From assembly GCF_002902525.1 (NCBI RefSeq), contig NZ_PPQZ01000005.1, positions 1 to 64,000 on the forward strand: 64,000 nt of DNA, given 5' to 3'. Both the position numbers and the translations under genes were made by a program. This DNA is from Mammaliicoccus stepanovicii (lineage in GTDB: Bacteria; Bacillota; Bacilli; Staphylococcales; Staphylococcaceae). The notes below the pieces were generated by a model. That model searched no databases. It saw nothing but the letters and a program-made list of their open reading frames with translations, and was not told where the DNA came from. Shown here piece after piece: positions 56,035 through 64,000 of the stretch; within the stretch, counting starts at the first letter, position 1; every line of letters begins with the position of its first letter.

Positions 56035-58439
56035 TGTTAGTAAGTAAAGAATGGTTAAATGAATATATTAATATAAATGTTGATGTTGAAGCGCTAGCCG
56101 AGAAAATCACAAGAAGTGGTATTGAAGTAGATAGCATTACTGATTATGCTAAAGATATTAAAAAATTAGTTGTCGGTCATGTTATAAATATTAAAAAACA
56201 TCCAGAAGCGGATAAACTTAATATTTGCTTAGTTGATGTCGGTGAAGAAGAACCAATACAAATCGTATGTGGTGCACCTAATGTCGCTGCAGATCAATTC
56301 GTAATAGTATCAAGAGTAGGTGGCCGATTACCTGGTGGCGTTAAAATTAAACGAGCTAAATTAAGAGGCGAAGTTTCAGAAGGTATGATTTGTTCTTTAC
56401 AAGAAATAGGTATTGATCAAAATCTTATGCCTAAAAAATATGCTGACGGTATTTATGTATTTTCAGATGAACCAAAACCAGGTAGTGATGCACTAGAATC
56501 ATTATTATTAAATGATGCAGTAATGGACTTTGATTTAACACCTAATAGAGCTGATTGCCTAAGTATGTTAGGTGCTGCACACGAAGTACGAGCATTATAT
56601 GGTAATGAAATTAACTACCCGAACACAACTGTAAATGAAGAGCATGACCTAGCAGTAGATGAAATTTCAGTACGCGTAGAAGATGAAGAAGCAACACCAT
56701 ATTATGCAGCAAGAGTCGTGAAAAATCTCAAAATTGAGCCATCACCTACTTGGATGCAAACAAGATTAATGAAAGCGGGCATCCGTCCAATTAATAATGT
56801 AGTTGATGTTTCGAATTATATTTTATTAGAATATGGACAACCACTTCATATGTTTGACCAAGACGAAATTGGTTCAAATAGCATTGTTACACGTTATGCG
56901 AATGAAGGCGAAAAAATAACTACTTTAGATGAGGTAGAAAGAACTTTGAAATCATCTGATGTTGTCATAACTAACGGGAAAGAGCCAATTGCATTAGCAG
57001 GTGTAATGGGTGGTAATTTCTCAGAAGTTACAGAGAAAACACAAAATGTCGTGATAGAAAGTGCATTATTTAATGCTGTTAACGTTCGTCAAACTTCAAG
57101 AAGATTAGGATTGAGAAGTGAAGCTTCTAGTCGTTTTGAAAAAGGCGTAGCCACAGAAAGAGTAAATGATGCATTAGATAGAGCAGCATTTTTATTACAA
57201 GAAATAGCGAATGGCTCAGTGCTAAAAGGCATTGTATCAGATGGTCAATTACCTGAAACTTCAAAAGTCATTACAATTTCGACTAGTGATGTCAATCGAT
57301 TAATTGGTTTTGAATTATCAACCGAAGATATCAATACGATATTTGAACGTCTAGGATTTGGTACAGAAATACAACAAGACGAGTTCAAAGTTACAGTACC
57401 ATCAAGAAGAAACGATATTTCAATTAAAGCAGATTTAATAGAAGAAGTTGCAAGAATATATGGTTATGATCAGCTACCTTCAACTTTACCGAATTTTGAG
57501 CAATCAACTGCAGGATTTTTAACTGATAATCAATTAAAGACACGTAAAGTGAAAGAAATACTAGAAGGCGCTGGACTTAACCAAGCCATCACGTATTCAT
57601 TAGTACGCAAAGATATGGCAACAAGATATACACTTAGTAGCCATGAAGTCGTAGAATTAATGATGCCGATGAGTGAAGATGGAGCGGTATTAAGACAAAG
57701 TTTATTACCTAGATTAATAGATGCTGTTAGATATAATGTAGCAAGAAAAAATAAAAATGTTGCTTTATATGAACTAGGTAAAGTATTTTACAGTAAAGGT
57801 AAAGACCAATTACCTATTGAAGTAGAATTTTTAAGTGGAATTCTAACTGGAGAATATTCAGGTAATCGTTGGCAACAAAAAAGCGAACCAGTCGATTTCT
57901 TCTTAGTTAAAGGATTAGTTGAACGTATCGCAGAACAATTGAATGTAACATTTACTTATGAATCAGCTGAAGTTGATTTGTTACATCCAGGAAGAACTGC
58001 TTATGTAAAACTAAACAATCAAATTATAGGATTGATTGCTGAATTACATCCTAAAGTTGAAAAAGAAAATGATTTAGATAGAACTTATGTATTCGAATTG
58101 AATTATACAGAAATCTTAAAAGAGCAAGTTGGCAAGATCGAATACTCAGTCATTCCAAGGTTCCCTGGCGTGTCTAGAGATATTGCGTTAGTTGTTGACA
58201 GTGAAGTGTCAGCATCATCATTAGTGGAAACGATAAATGACAATGGTGAAAATATATTAAATCATGCAGAAGTCTTCGATGTTTATGAAGGAGAGCATGT
58301 TGAAGAAGGTAAGAAGTCAATTGCAATAAGAATAGACTACCTTGATATAAATGAAACGCTCACAGAAGATAAAGTATCTAATGTACATAACCAAATATTA
58401 GCAGCTTTAGAAGCTAAAGGTGCTACATTAAGAGCTTAA
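56034..58439 (+). CDS. pheT: Phenylalanyl-tRNA synthetase beta
   Basis: The 801-aa beta subunit. It has an N-terminal tRNA-binding domain (about 40-150; LVVGHVINIKKHPEADKLNIC), B3/B4 editing domain (about 210-385), B5 domain, catalytic-like core and a C-terminal anticodon-binding FDX-ACB domain (about 708-801; PRFPGVSRDIALVVD). Length is standard. Translational coupling to pheS is shown by the shared ATAATG overlap. Confidence 0.95.
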   Translation: MLVSKEWLNEYININVDVEALAEKITRSGIEVDSITDYAKDIKKLVVGHVINIKKHPEADKLNICLVDVGEEEPIQIVCGAPNVAADQFVIVSRVGGRLPGGVKIKRAKLRGEVSEGMICSLQEIGIDQNLMPKKYADGIYVFSDEPKPGSDALESLLLNDAVMDFDLTPNRADCLSMLGAAHEVRALYGNEINYPNTTVNEEHDLAVDEISVRVEDEEATPYYAARVVKNLKIEPSPTWMQTRLMKAGIRPINNVVDVSNYILLEYGQPLHMFDQDEIGSNSIVTRYANEGEKITTLDEVERTLKSSDVVITNGKEPIALAGVMGGNFSEVTEKTQNVVIESALFNAVNVRQTSRRLGLRSEASSRFEKGVATERVNDALDRAAFLLQEIANGSVLKGIVSDGQLPETSKVITISTSDVNRLIGFELSTEDINTIFERLGFGTEIQQDEFKVTVPSRRNDISIKADLIEEVARIYGYDQLPSTLPNFEQSTAGFLTDNQLKTRKVKEILEGAGLNQAITYSLVRKDMATRYTLSSHEVVELMMPMSEDGAVLRQSLLPRLIDAVRYNVARKNKNVALYELGKVFYSKGKDQLPIEVEFLSGILTGEYSGNRWQQKSEPVDFFLVKGLVERIAEQLNVTFTYESAEVDLLHPGRTAYVKLNNQIIGLIAELHPKVEKENDLDRTYVFELNYTEILKEQVGKIEYSVIPRFPGVSRDIALVVDSEVSASSLVETINDNGENILNHAEVFDVYEGEHVEEGKKSIAIRIDYLDINETLTEDKVSNVHNQILAALEAKGATLRA

Positions 58440-58470
58440 ATAGTATTTGGAGGCTCATTACTTATGATTA

Positions 58471-58520
58471 AAAAGAACAACCTACAAAAATCAAATGATT
58501 TTTGCAGGTTGTTCTTTTCT
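58471..58520. terminator. Bidirectional terminator pheT / small ORF
   Basis: AAAAGAACAACCT-a-CAAAAATCA (58471-58493) pairs with TGATTTTTG-c-AGGTTGTTCTTTT (58496-58518), a 22-bp stem. It ends pheST and faces the minus-strand 36-aa gene and rnhC. Confidence 0.87.
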
Positions 58521-58548
58521 GTAATGGATGAGAATGTAGTATAATGTG

Positions 58549-58659
58549 TTACTTTTTTCGTTTTGCCATAATCGTAATTTGTTTACCGATAAACCAAATT
58601 AAATAGCACATGATAAGAATTGCCAATATCACTTGCCAGCTTAATGTGATAAGTATCAT
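58549..58659 (-). CDS. Small membrane peptide (36 aa)
   Basis: A 36-codon frame starts at ATG 58659, eight bases behind AAGGAG, which lies in the last codons of rnhC. The product MILITLSWQVILAILIM... has one hydrophobic helix (about 4-26, Trp at both ends) and a basic tail ending MAKRKK, the layout of a small single-pass membrane peptide. It begins one base after the rnhC stop, so it is translationally coupled. I do not know a named family; it ends before the terminator at 58471-58518. Confidence 0.6.
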   Translation of the reverse strand: MILITLSWQVILAILIMCYLIWFIGKQITIMAKRKK

Positions 58660-58660
58660 A

Positions 58661-59587
58661 TTAATGTCTCCTTTTTTTATTGAGTAAATCTAAAACTTTG
58701 TCTCTATTTTTAAAATGTTTTTTTGTTATATGATCTAGTTTATCTAAATCGTATTTTTGAGCAATCTTGGCAGCTTGTAAGTCAACTTTATTGCTAGCAC
58801 CTTTTGGAATAGTCATATTTAAATCATGACTTAATTGATCCATATGTTTAACAAAAGCGTATCTCGCAATTATACTAGCAGCTGCTATAGCGATTGATTT
58901 CGATTCACCTTTTGTTTCGAAATACGTGATGTCTTTTCTTGGCATTGAACCGATTATGTAACGTTCGTAAGTTGTTCTTTGTACAAATTGATCTATTACG
59001 ATTTGTTCTAATTCATTTGATTCAATTCTTGATATAACATTAGTGATTGCTTGGTTGTGGAGTACTGCTTTCATCTTAACTTGGCTCCAGCCTTCCAATT
59101 GTTTAATGTTGTAATTGACATTATCAAGTACGATAAGAGAATGGGGACAAATATTTATAATTTGTTCCGCTAATTCAACTATTTTAATATCAGTTAAATT
59201 TTTTGAGTCCATAACGCCTAAAGTTTTTAAAATTTGAGCATTCTTCTTTGTTACATAAGCTGCACAAACAGTTAAGGGACCGAAGTAATCACCACTACCA
59301 GCTTCGTCACTTCCAATTGTATTATGTATATCAAAATCATAATTTGCTTTTGCATGTGTTTGTTTTTCATTTGATGATTCGATTTTTATACCTAAAACAT
59401 CTCTTGCAACTTGTTCGGCATCTTTACCTTGGAACATTATTTTCTTAGAACGATAAATTTGAACTTGTGTGCTTTTTATTTTTTTCTTAGCTAATGTACC
59501 TGTAGGTAGATTTGATGTTTCCATGTTGTATTTTTCTATGATGTTGTTAATCGTTGTAGAATCTATAACTTTTACGATATTCGCCAC
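58661..59587 (-). CDS. rnhC: Ribonuclease HIII
   Basis: The 308-aa RNase HIII cleaves RNA in RNA-DNA hybrids, aiding R-loop removal and replication. A TBP-like N-terminal substrate domain (about 1-85) is followed by the catalytic domain with IGSDEAGSGDYFGPL (about 91-105; Asp and Glu of the active site) and VMDSKNLTD (about 125-133). The start is GTG 59587 behind AAAGGTAGGG. It is divergent from zapA, as usual in Bacillales. Confidence 0.92.
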   Translation of the reverse strand: MANIVKVIDSTTINNIIEKYNMETSNLPTGTLAKKKIKSTQVQIYRSKKIMFQGKDAEQVARDVLGIKIESSNEKQTHAKANYDFDIHNTIGSDEAGSGDYFGPLTVCAAYVTKKNAQILKTLGVMDSKNLTDIKIVELAEQIINICPHSLIVLDNVNYNIKQLEGWSQVKMKAVLHNQAITNVISRIESNELEQIVIDQFVQRTTYERYIIGSMPRKDITYFETKGESKSIAIAAASIIARYAFVKHMDQLSHDLNMTIPKGASNKVDLQAAKIAQKYDLDKLDHITKKHFKNRDKVLDLLNKKRRH

Positions 59588-59763
59588 GTTTATACCCTAC
59601 CTTTAAAAAATTTATACATTTAGAGTAGCACAAAATCTTTAGTTAAACGAATATTCTATTATGAAAGTAATGGTAAACCATACACAAATGAATATATGTC
59701 ATGTATAATGTATTATGATTAAATATATAGAATTACATTTATAATTTGAACAGGGGTAGTATA

Positions 59764-60036
59764 ATGACTGAAAACAAAAATAGAGTAACCGTTGTTATAA
59801 ATGATCAACATTATACAATAATCGGTGAAGACGATCCTTCACATATTCGTTACGTTGCTGGTAGGGTAGATGAAAAGATTAAAGCATTAGGACAACTCAA
59901 TGCGGGGTTAGATACAACACGTAAATCAGTTCTGACTGCTGTAAATGTAATGCATGAATATGTTAAGTTAGAAGAAGAAAATGACAAGCTACAAGAAGAA
60001 ATTAAACAATTAAAAAATAAAGGAACTTTAGAATGA
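59764..60036 (+). CDS. zapA: Cell division protein ZapA
   Basis: The 90-aa protein bundles FtsZ filaments at the Z ring. It starts MTENKNRVTVVINDQHYTI, has the family's GEDDPSHIRYVAGRVDEKI (about 25-43) and a C-terminal coiled coil (about 60-90). An upstream in-frame ATG adds six residues; the ATG at 59764 lies nine bases behind AGGGGT and fits the family start. It overlaps cvpA by four bases. Confidence 0.88.
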   Translation: MTENKNRVTVVINDQHYTIIGEDDPSHIRYVAGRVDEKIKALGQLNAGLDTTRKSVLTAVNVMHEYVKLEEENDKLQEEIKQLKNKGTLE

Positions 60037-60560
60037 TAACTTTAATCGTAATTTTAAGTATCTTTTTAGGTGTTATTATAGGATATAGACGTAGTTTAAT
60101 ATTGCAGTCTTTACATACAATTAGCACAATTGCATCACTCATTGTTGCGCAGTTATGTTTTGTACCGTTTAGTAAACAACTACATTTAATCTTACCTTAT
60201 CCAAGTGCGTCTACAGAAGGTACTAATTCAATATTTAAAAATATAAATAATGAGGATGCGTTCTATAATATTATGGCTATTCTCATTTTATTTGTTATGA
60301 CAAAAGTGATTTTACAAATTGCGGCAACAGTTTTTGATTTTTATCATCAAATGGATTTTGGTGGTAAATATGCTAGATATTATGGCATGGTATTAGGATT
60401 TATCGAGTCATACGTTGTTATGATAATTGTAATAGCATCAGTAGCTGTAATCCCTGTTCCTATATTTATTAATGCACTTCATGATTCATCTATAGGAAAC
60501 TTAATTTTAACAAAAACGCCAATCTTATCTGATTTATTAGTAAAATGGCTTTCAAATTAA
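60033..60560 (+). CDS. CvpA family membrane protein
   Basis: The 175-aa protein has four helices (about 1-15, 23-45, 78-100 and 128-152) and the CvpA family pattern: first helix with GVIIGYRRSLILQSLHTI (about 13-30) and YGMVLGFIESYVVM (about 117-130). CvpA relatives (YshB in B. subtilis, next to zapA) have been linked to envelope stress, but no exact role is settled. It overlaps the zapA end (ATGA) and ends at a hairpin. Confidence 0.83.
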   Translation: MITLIVILSIFLGVIIGYRRSLILQSLHTISTIASLIVAQLCFVPFSKQLHLILPYPSASTEGTNSIFKNINNEDAFYNIMAILILFVMTKVILQIAATVFDFYHQMDFGGKYARYYGMVLGFIESYVVMIIVIASVAVIPVPIFINALHDSSIGNLILTKTPILSDLLVKWLSN

Positions 60561-60576
60561 ATGAATTCATATTAAC

Positions 60577-60606
60577 AAAGTCATGGGAAAACCTATGACT
60601 TTTTTT
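60577..60606 (+). terminator. zapA-cvpA terminator
   Basis: AAAGTCATGGG (60577-60587) pairs with CCTATGACTTT (60592-60602), followed by TTTT. It overlaps the leader of polX by a few bases, so part of the RNA may read through. Confidence 0.8.
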
Positions 60607-60620
60607 ACGGAGGAATAGAT

Positions 60621-62324
60621 ATGCTAACAAAAAAAGATATTACAAAGATGCTAGAAACAATTGCTGTATACATGGAAATTAAAGGTGAGAATCCATTTAA
60701 AGTATCAGCTTATAGAAAAGCAAGTCAATCATTAGAAACAGATGAGCGTACGTTACAAGAAATTGAAGACGTAACTTCTTTAAAGGGCATTGGTAAAGGT
60801 GTAGGAGACGTAATTAATGAATATATAGAAACTGGGAATCAATCATATTTAGATGAACTTAAAAAGGAAATTCCAGAAGGATTAATACCACTACTTAAAA
60901 TACCGGGTTTAGGTAGCAAGAAGATTGCTAAACTTTATAAAGAGTTAAATGTGAAAAATAAAGAAGATTTAATTGAAGCATGTGAACAGAATAAAGTATC
61001 TGAACTTCCTGGATTTGCTAAGAAGACTGAACAGAAGTTATTAGAGGAAGCAAAAGTATTAGGACAACGACCAGAGAGATATCCGATAAATACGATGATT
61101 AAGGCTCATGAGGAGATTAATCAATTTTTAGATGGTATTGAGGATATCATTCAGTATCATATTGCAGGAAGTTTTAGAAGAATGAGAGAAACAAGCAAAG
61201 ATTTGGATTATATCATTTCTACGAATGATGAAATGAAAGTTCAAGAAGCACTTCTCAAATTTCCAAATATACAAGAAAAAATTGCTGTCGGTAAAACAAA
61301 AGTGTCACTAGATTTATTGTTTGGAGACGATGTAATAGGCGTGGACTTTAGAATGATTAAAGAGGAATCGTTTTATCATACATTGCAACATTTCACTGGC
61401 TCAAAAGACCACAATATTAAAATTAGACAAATCGCCAAAGACCGTAACGAAAAAGTAAGTGAATATGGCATCGAAGAAAGTAATGGAAATATCATTACTT
61501 ATAAGAGTGAAGAAGAAATATATAAACATTTCAACGTACCATTCATACAACCAACGATGAGAGAAGATGGAACAGAGTTTGATAAAGATTTAAGCGATAT
61601 TGTTCAATTAGATGATATAAATGGTGATATTCATATGCATACTACTTATAGTGATGGTGCATTTAGTATTGAAGAGATGATAGAAGCGGCAATCAAACGA
61701 AATTATCAATTTATATGTATAACAGATCATTCCAGAAATCTAGCAGTTGCAAATGGTTTATCAATCGAGCGATTATTAGAACAAAATGAAAAAATTAAAA
61801 CACTCAATAATCAATATAAAGAAATAGATATTTATAGTGGAACAGAGATGGATATTAAACCAGATGGGACATTAGACTATCCAGATGAAGTTCTGAAAGA
61901 ATTAGATTATGTTATTGCAGCAATTCATCAAAGTTTTAATCAATCCGAAGCTGAAATTATGCATCGTCTAAAAGTTGCTTGCGAGAATCAATATGTCAGA
62001 CATATTGCGCATCCTACTGGTCGTATAATAGGTAGAAGAGAAGGGTATCAAGTAAATATGGATGAACTCATTAAAATGGCAAAGGAAACAAATACAGTGT
62101 TAGAATTAAATGCTAATCCTCAAAGATTAGACTTAAATGCTGAAGTTTTAAAACAGCATCCTGATTTAATGATTACGATTAATACAGATGCACATCATAT
62201 AGACCATTTTGATTTTATGAAATATGGAGTAGGAACAGCTCAAAAAGGCTGGGTAAAGAAATCTCAAGTAATTAATGCTAAAGATAGAGTATCATTTAAG
62301 AAATGGATTCAATCCAATAAATAA
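60621..62324 (+). CDS. polX: DNA polymerase/3'-5' exonuclease PolX
   Basis: The 567-aa family X DNA polymerase has a helix-hairpin-helix part (about 1-130; LKIPGLGSKKIAKLY) and a nucleotidyltransferase with AGSFRRMRETSKDLDYI (about 183-199, metal Asp pair). A C-terminal PHP domain (about 337-567) begins DIHMHTTYSDG and has ITDHS and TDAHH metal motifs. It acts in base-excision-type repair. GGAGG precedes the ATG. It is 24 bases before mutS2, so the two are cotranscribed. Confidence 0.93.
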   Translation: MLTKKDITKMLETIAVYMEIKGENPFKVSAYRKASQSLETDERTLQEIEDVTSLKGIGKGVGDVINEYIETGNQSYLDELKKEIPEGLIPLLKIPGLGSKKIAKLYKELNVKNKEDLIEACEQNKVSELPGFAKKTEQKLLEEAKVLGQRPERYPINTMIKAHEEINQFLDGIEDIIQYHIAGSFRRMRETSKDLDYIISTNDEMKVQEALLKFPNIQEKIAVGKTKVSLDLLFGDDVIGVDFRMIKEESFYHTLQHFTGSKDHNIKIRQIAKDRNEKVSEYGIEESNGNIITYKSEEEIYKHFNVPFIQPTMREDGTEFDKDLSDIVQLDDINGDIHMHTTYSDGAFSIEEMIEAAIKRNYQFICITDHSRNLAVANGLSIERLLEQNEKIKTLNNQYKEIDIYSGTEMDIKPDGTLDYPDEVLKELDYVIAAIHQSFNQSEAEIMHRLKVACENQYVRHIAHPTGRIIGRREGYQVNMDELIKMAKETNTVLELNANPQRLDLNAEVLKQHPDLMITINTDAHHIDHFDFMKYGVGTAQKGWVKKSQVINAKDRVSFKKWIQSNK

Positions 62325-62348
62325 GCAAAATAGAAGAGGGAAGATAAA

Positions 62349-64000
62349 ATGAATGAAAAAACATTAAAAGTTCTTGAATATCCCTTAATTATTCAACAAT
62401 TATCTGCACATGCCACAAGTGATATCGCAGAACAATTAATTAGAGAACTTAAACCGAGTGTTGACGTCGAAATCGTGAAACATAGCTTAAATGAAACCGA
62501 TGAAATGACACAGATATATAATAAACATAGAGTGCCAGGATATTCAGGATTGAAGGACATTAAATCCTATGTAAAAAGATCACAAATAGGCAGCTTGTTA
62601 TACGTAGAAGAATTGAATCAAATTAAGAAAAATATACAAGTACAAAATCGCTTTAAAACATTTTACACAAGTATCATCGATGAAGATGAAGAAATATTGT
62701 ATCCTTTAATTGATCAATACGTTATGCGCCTACCTGTGTTGAGTGATTTGTTAGAACAAATTAGTTCCCAATGTGATGAACATGACCTATTCGATAATGC
62801 TAGTCCGAAATTAGCAGAACTAAGATATCAAATAAAAAAAACGAATGACAGAATTAAAACGAGACTCGAACAAATGGTTAGATCTCAAGCGAACCAGAAA
62901 AAATTATCTGATTCAATCATTACAGTTAGAAATGATCGACATGTTATTCCAGTTAAAGCTGAATATAGACAAGATTTTAGTGGTATTGTTCACGATCAGT
63001 CTGCTTCAGGTCAGACCTTATATATTGAACCAAATGCGATAGTTGAAATGCATAATCAAATTTCTCAAGTAAAAGCGAAAGAAAAAGAAGAAAAAGACAG
63101 ATTGTTATATATATTGACTGAACAAGTAAGTGAAGTTGCTTATGATTTATTAACGAGTACTGAAATTATGGGGCATTTAGATTTTATAACTGCTAAAGCA
63201 AAATTTGGTGCAACATTAAAAGCAACGAAACCGGTTATATCAGATGAACGAGCTATTTATTTACCAAAAGCAAGACATCCACTTATCGATAAATCAGTAG
63301 TAGTTAGCAATACAATTGAATTCAAAGAGAATATCAATGCAGTTATCATTACTGGACCTAATACGGGTGGTAAGACTGTCACTTTAAAAACAGTTGGACT
63401 TATAACTTTAATGGCACAATCTGGTTTATTAATTCCAACTTTAGATGGATCGATAATTACGGTATTTAATAAAGTATTTTGTGATATTGGTGATGAGCAG
63501 TCAATTGAACAATCGCTTTCAACATTTTCTTCTCATATGAAAAATATTGTAAATATTATAGATTCAGCTGACAGCTCATCTCTTATATTATTTGATGAAC
63601 TTGGAGCAGGGACTGACCCTAGTGAAGGTGCAGCATTGGCGATGAGTATATTAGATTATACAATTGAAAAAGACGCCCTTATTATGGCAACAACTCATTA
63701 TCCAGAATTAAAAGCATATAGTTATAATCGAGATAAAGTCATGAATGCGAGTGTAGAATTTGACGTTGAAACGCTTAGACCAACGTATAAATTGTTAATG
63801 GGTATACCAGGTAGGTCTAATGCTTTTGAAATTTCTAAAAAACTTGGATTAAAGAATGAACTCATAAATAATGCTAAATCGTTAATCGGTCAAGACGAAA
63901 AAGAAATTAACGTTATGATTGAATCCCTAGAAAAAAATGCGAAAACAGTTGAGAATGATCGAATTGAAGTTGAAAGATTAAAACAAGAATCCGAATCATT
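62349..64000 (+). CDS. mutS2: MutS2 (partial, 3' end outside window)
   Basis: The first 550 codons of MutS2 (full length about 780) are present and in frame to the window edge. N-terminal core and lever region (about 1-310) lead to the ATPase with Walker [15 protein letters not shown] (from about residue 334) and [18 protein letters not shown]. The C-terminal Smr nuclease domain and KOW part would lie beyond the window. In B. subtilis MutS2 acts on collided ribosomes and in recombination control. AGAGGGAAG precedes the ATG. Confidence 0.93.
   Translation, partial: MNEKTLKVLEYPLIIQQLSAHATSDIAEQLIRELKPSVDVEIVKHSLNETDEMTQIYNKHRVPGYSGLKDIKSYVKRSQIGSLLYVEELNQIKKNIQVQNRFKTFYTSIIDEDEEILYPLIDQYVMRLPVLSDLLEQISSQCDEHDLFDNASPKLAELRYQIKKTNDRIKTRLEQMVRSQANQKKLSDSIITVRNDRHVIPVKAEYRQDFSGIVHDQSASGQTLYIEPNAIVEMHNQISQVKAKEKEEKDRLLYILTEQVSEVAYDLLTSTEIMGHLDFITAKAKFGATLKATKPVISDERAIYLPKARHPLIDKSVVVSNTIEFKENINAVIITGPNTGGKTVTLKTVGLITLMAQSGLLIPTLDGSIITVFNKVFCDIGDEQSIEQSLSTFSSHMKNIVNIIDSADSSSLILFDELGAGTDPSEGAALAMSILDYTIEKDALIMATTHYPELKAYSYNRDKVMNASVEFDVETLRPTYKLLMGIPGRSNAFEISKKLGLKNELINNAKSLIGQDEKEINVMIESLEKNAKTVENDRIEVERLKQESES

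Noticed and set aside
58464-58544. 26-codon frame with a GGAGG ten bases upstream
   Set aside because: It overlaps the 22-bp pheT terminator hairpin throughout; translation and termination would exclude each other, and the product has no recognisable character.

Overview
The window is a low-GC, densely packed Firmicutes chromosome segment with the core gene order of Staphylococcaceae (rlmI, ptsHI, cydAB, ktrA, rnjA-rpoY, def, pdhABCD, potRABCD, typA, ftsW, pyc, ctaA/ctaB, rsmD-coaD, rpmF, pheST, rnhC, zapA, polX, mutS2). Several blocks also follow Bacillus subtilis order (ykrA/ykyA-pdh, ylaF-typA-ylaH-ylaI-ylaN-ftsW, pyc-ctaABCDEFG, ylbC-ylbF-ylbG-rsmD-coaD-ylbM). A complete caa3-type cytochrome c oxidase cluster behind ctaB is not a feature of S. 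aureus and fits an oxidase-positive relative such as Mammaliicoccus or Macrococcus. That placement is an inference from gene content, not from a database comparison.

Layout. 1-4.4 kb: a candidate small RNA with a CcpA-like site, rlmI, a DUF697-like protein, a large structured intergenic element and the pseudouridine catabolism pair psuK-psuG. 4.5-6.5 kb: ptsHI. 6.6-7.6 kb: a metallophosphoesterase and a glutaredoxin-like protein on the minus strand. 7.8-10.8 kb: cydAB and ktrA. 11.1-13.0 kb: rnjA-rpoY (minus). 13.2-15.7 kb: HAD hydrolase, small conserved protein, def (minus), YkyA-like lipoprotein. 15.9-21.0 kb: pdhABCD and a UPF0223 gene. 21.2-25.5 kb: spermidine/putrescine regulator and ABC transporter. 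25.7-34.1 kb: membrane proteins, UPF0637, IMPase, typA, yla genes, ftsW. 34.2-45.5 kb: pyc, haem A synthesis (ctaA, ctaB), caa3 oxidase (ctaCDEF), ctaG and a DUF420 protein. 45.6-53.8 kb: AI-2E-family permease, YugN-like, ylbC, ylbF, GDPD, ylbG, DUF7147-like, rsmD, coaD, tmcAL, yceD-rpmF. 53.9-64.0 kb: TrmH-family methyltransferase, T-box controlled pheST, a 36-aa membrane peptide, rnhC, zapA-cvpA, polX, and mutS2 running off the end.

The genes form a central-metabolism and respiration block: PTS sugar entry, pyruvate dehydrogenase and pyruvate carboxylase at the pyruvate node, and two terminal oxidases (bd and caa3) with haem A synthesis and copper-centre assembly. Interleaved are essential information-processing and cell-division genes (RNase J1, RNA polymerase epsilon, deformylase, L32, PheST, FtsW, ZapA, CoaD).

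I saw no insertion sequence, prophage, CRISPR array, tRNA or rRNA. The most interesting material is non-coding: (i) a short CcpA-linked sRNA candidate at 160-262; (ii) a three-hairpin structured element at 2112-2280; (iii) an approximately 60-bp hairpin present twice, 27 kb apart, both times as a bidirectional terminator between convergent genes; (iv) inverted repeats around the psuK, ptsH and potR control regions; and (v) an unannotated-looking 36-aa membrane peptide behind rnhC. No clear new defence or biosynthetic system is visible.
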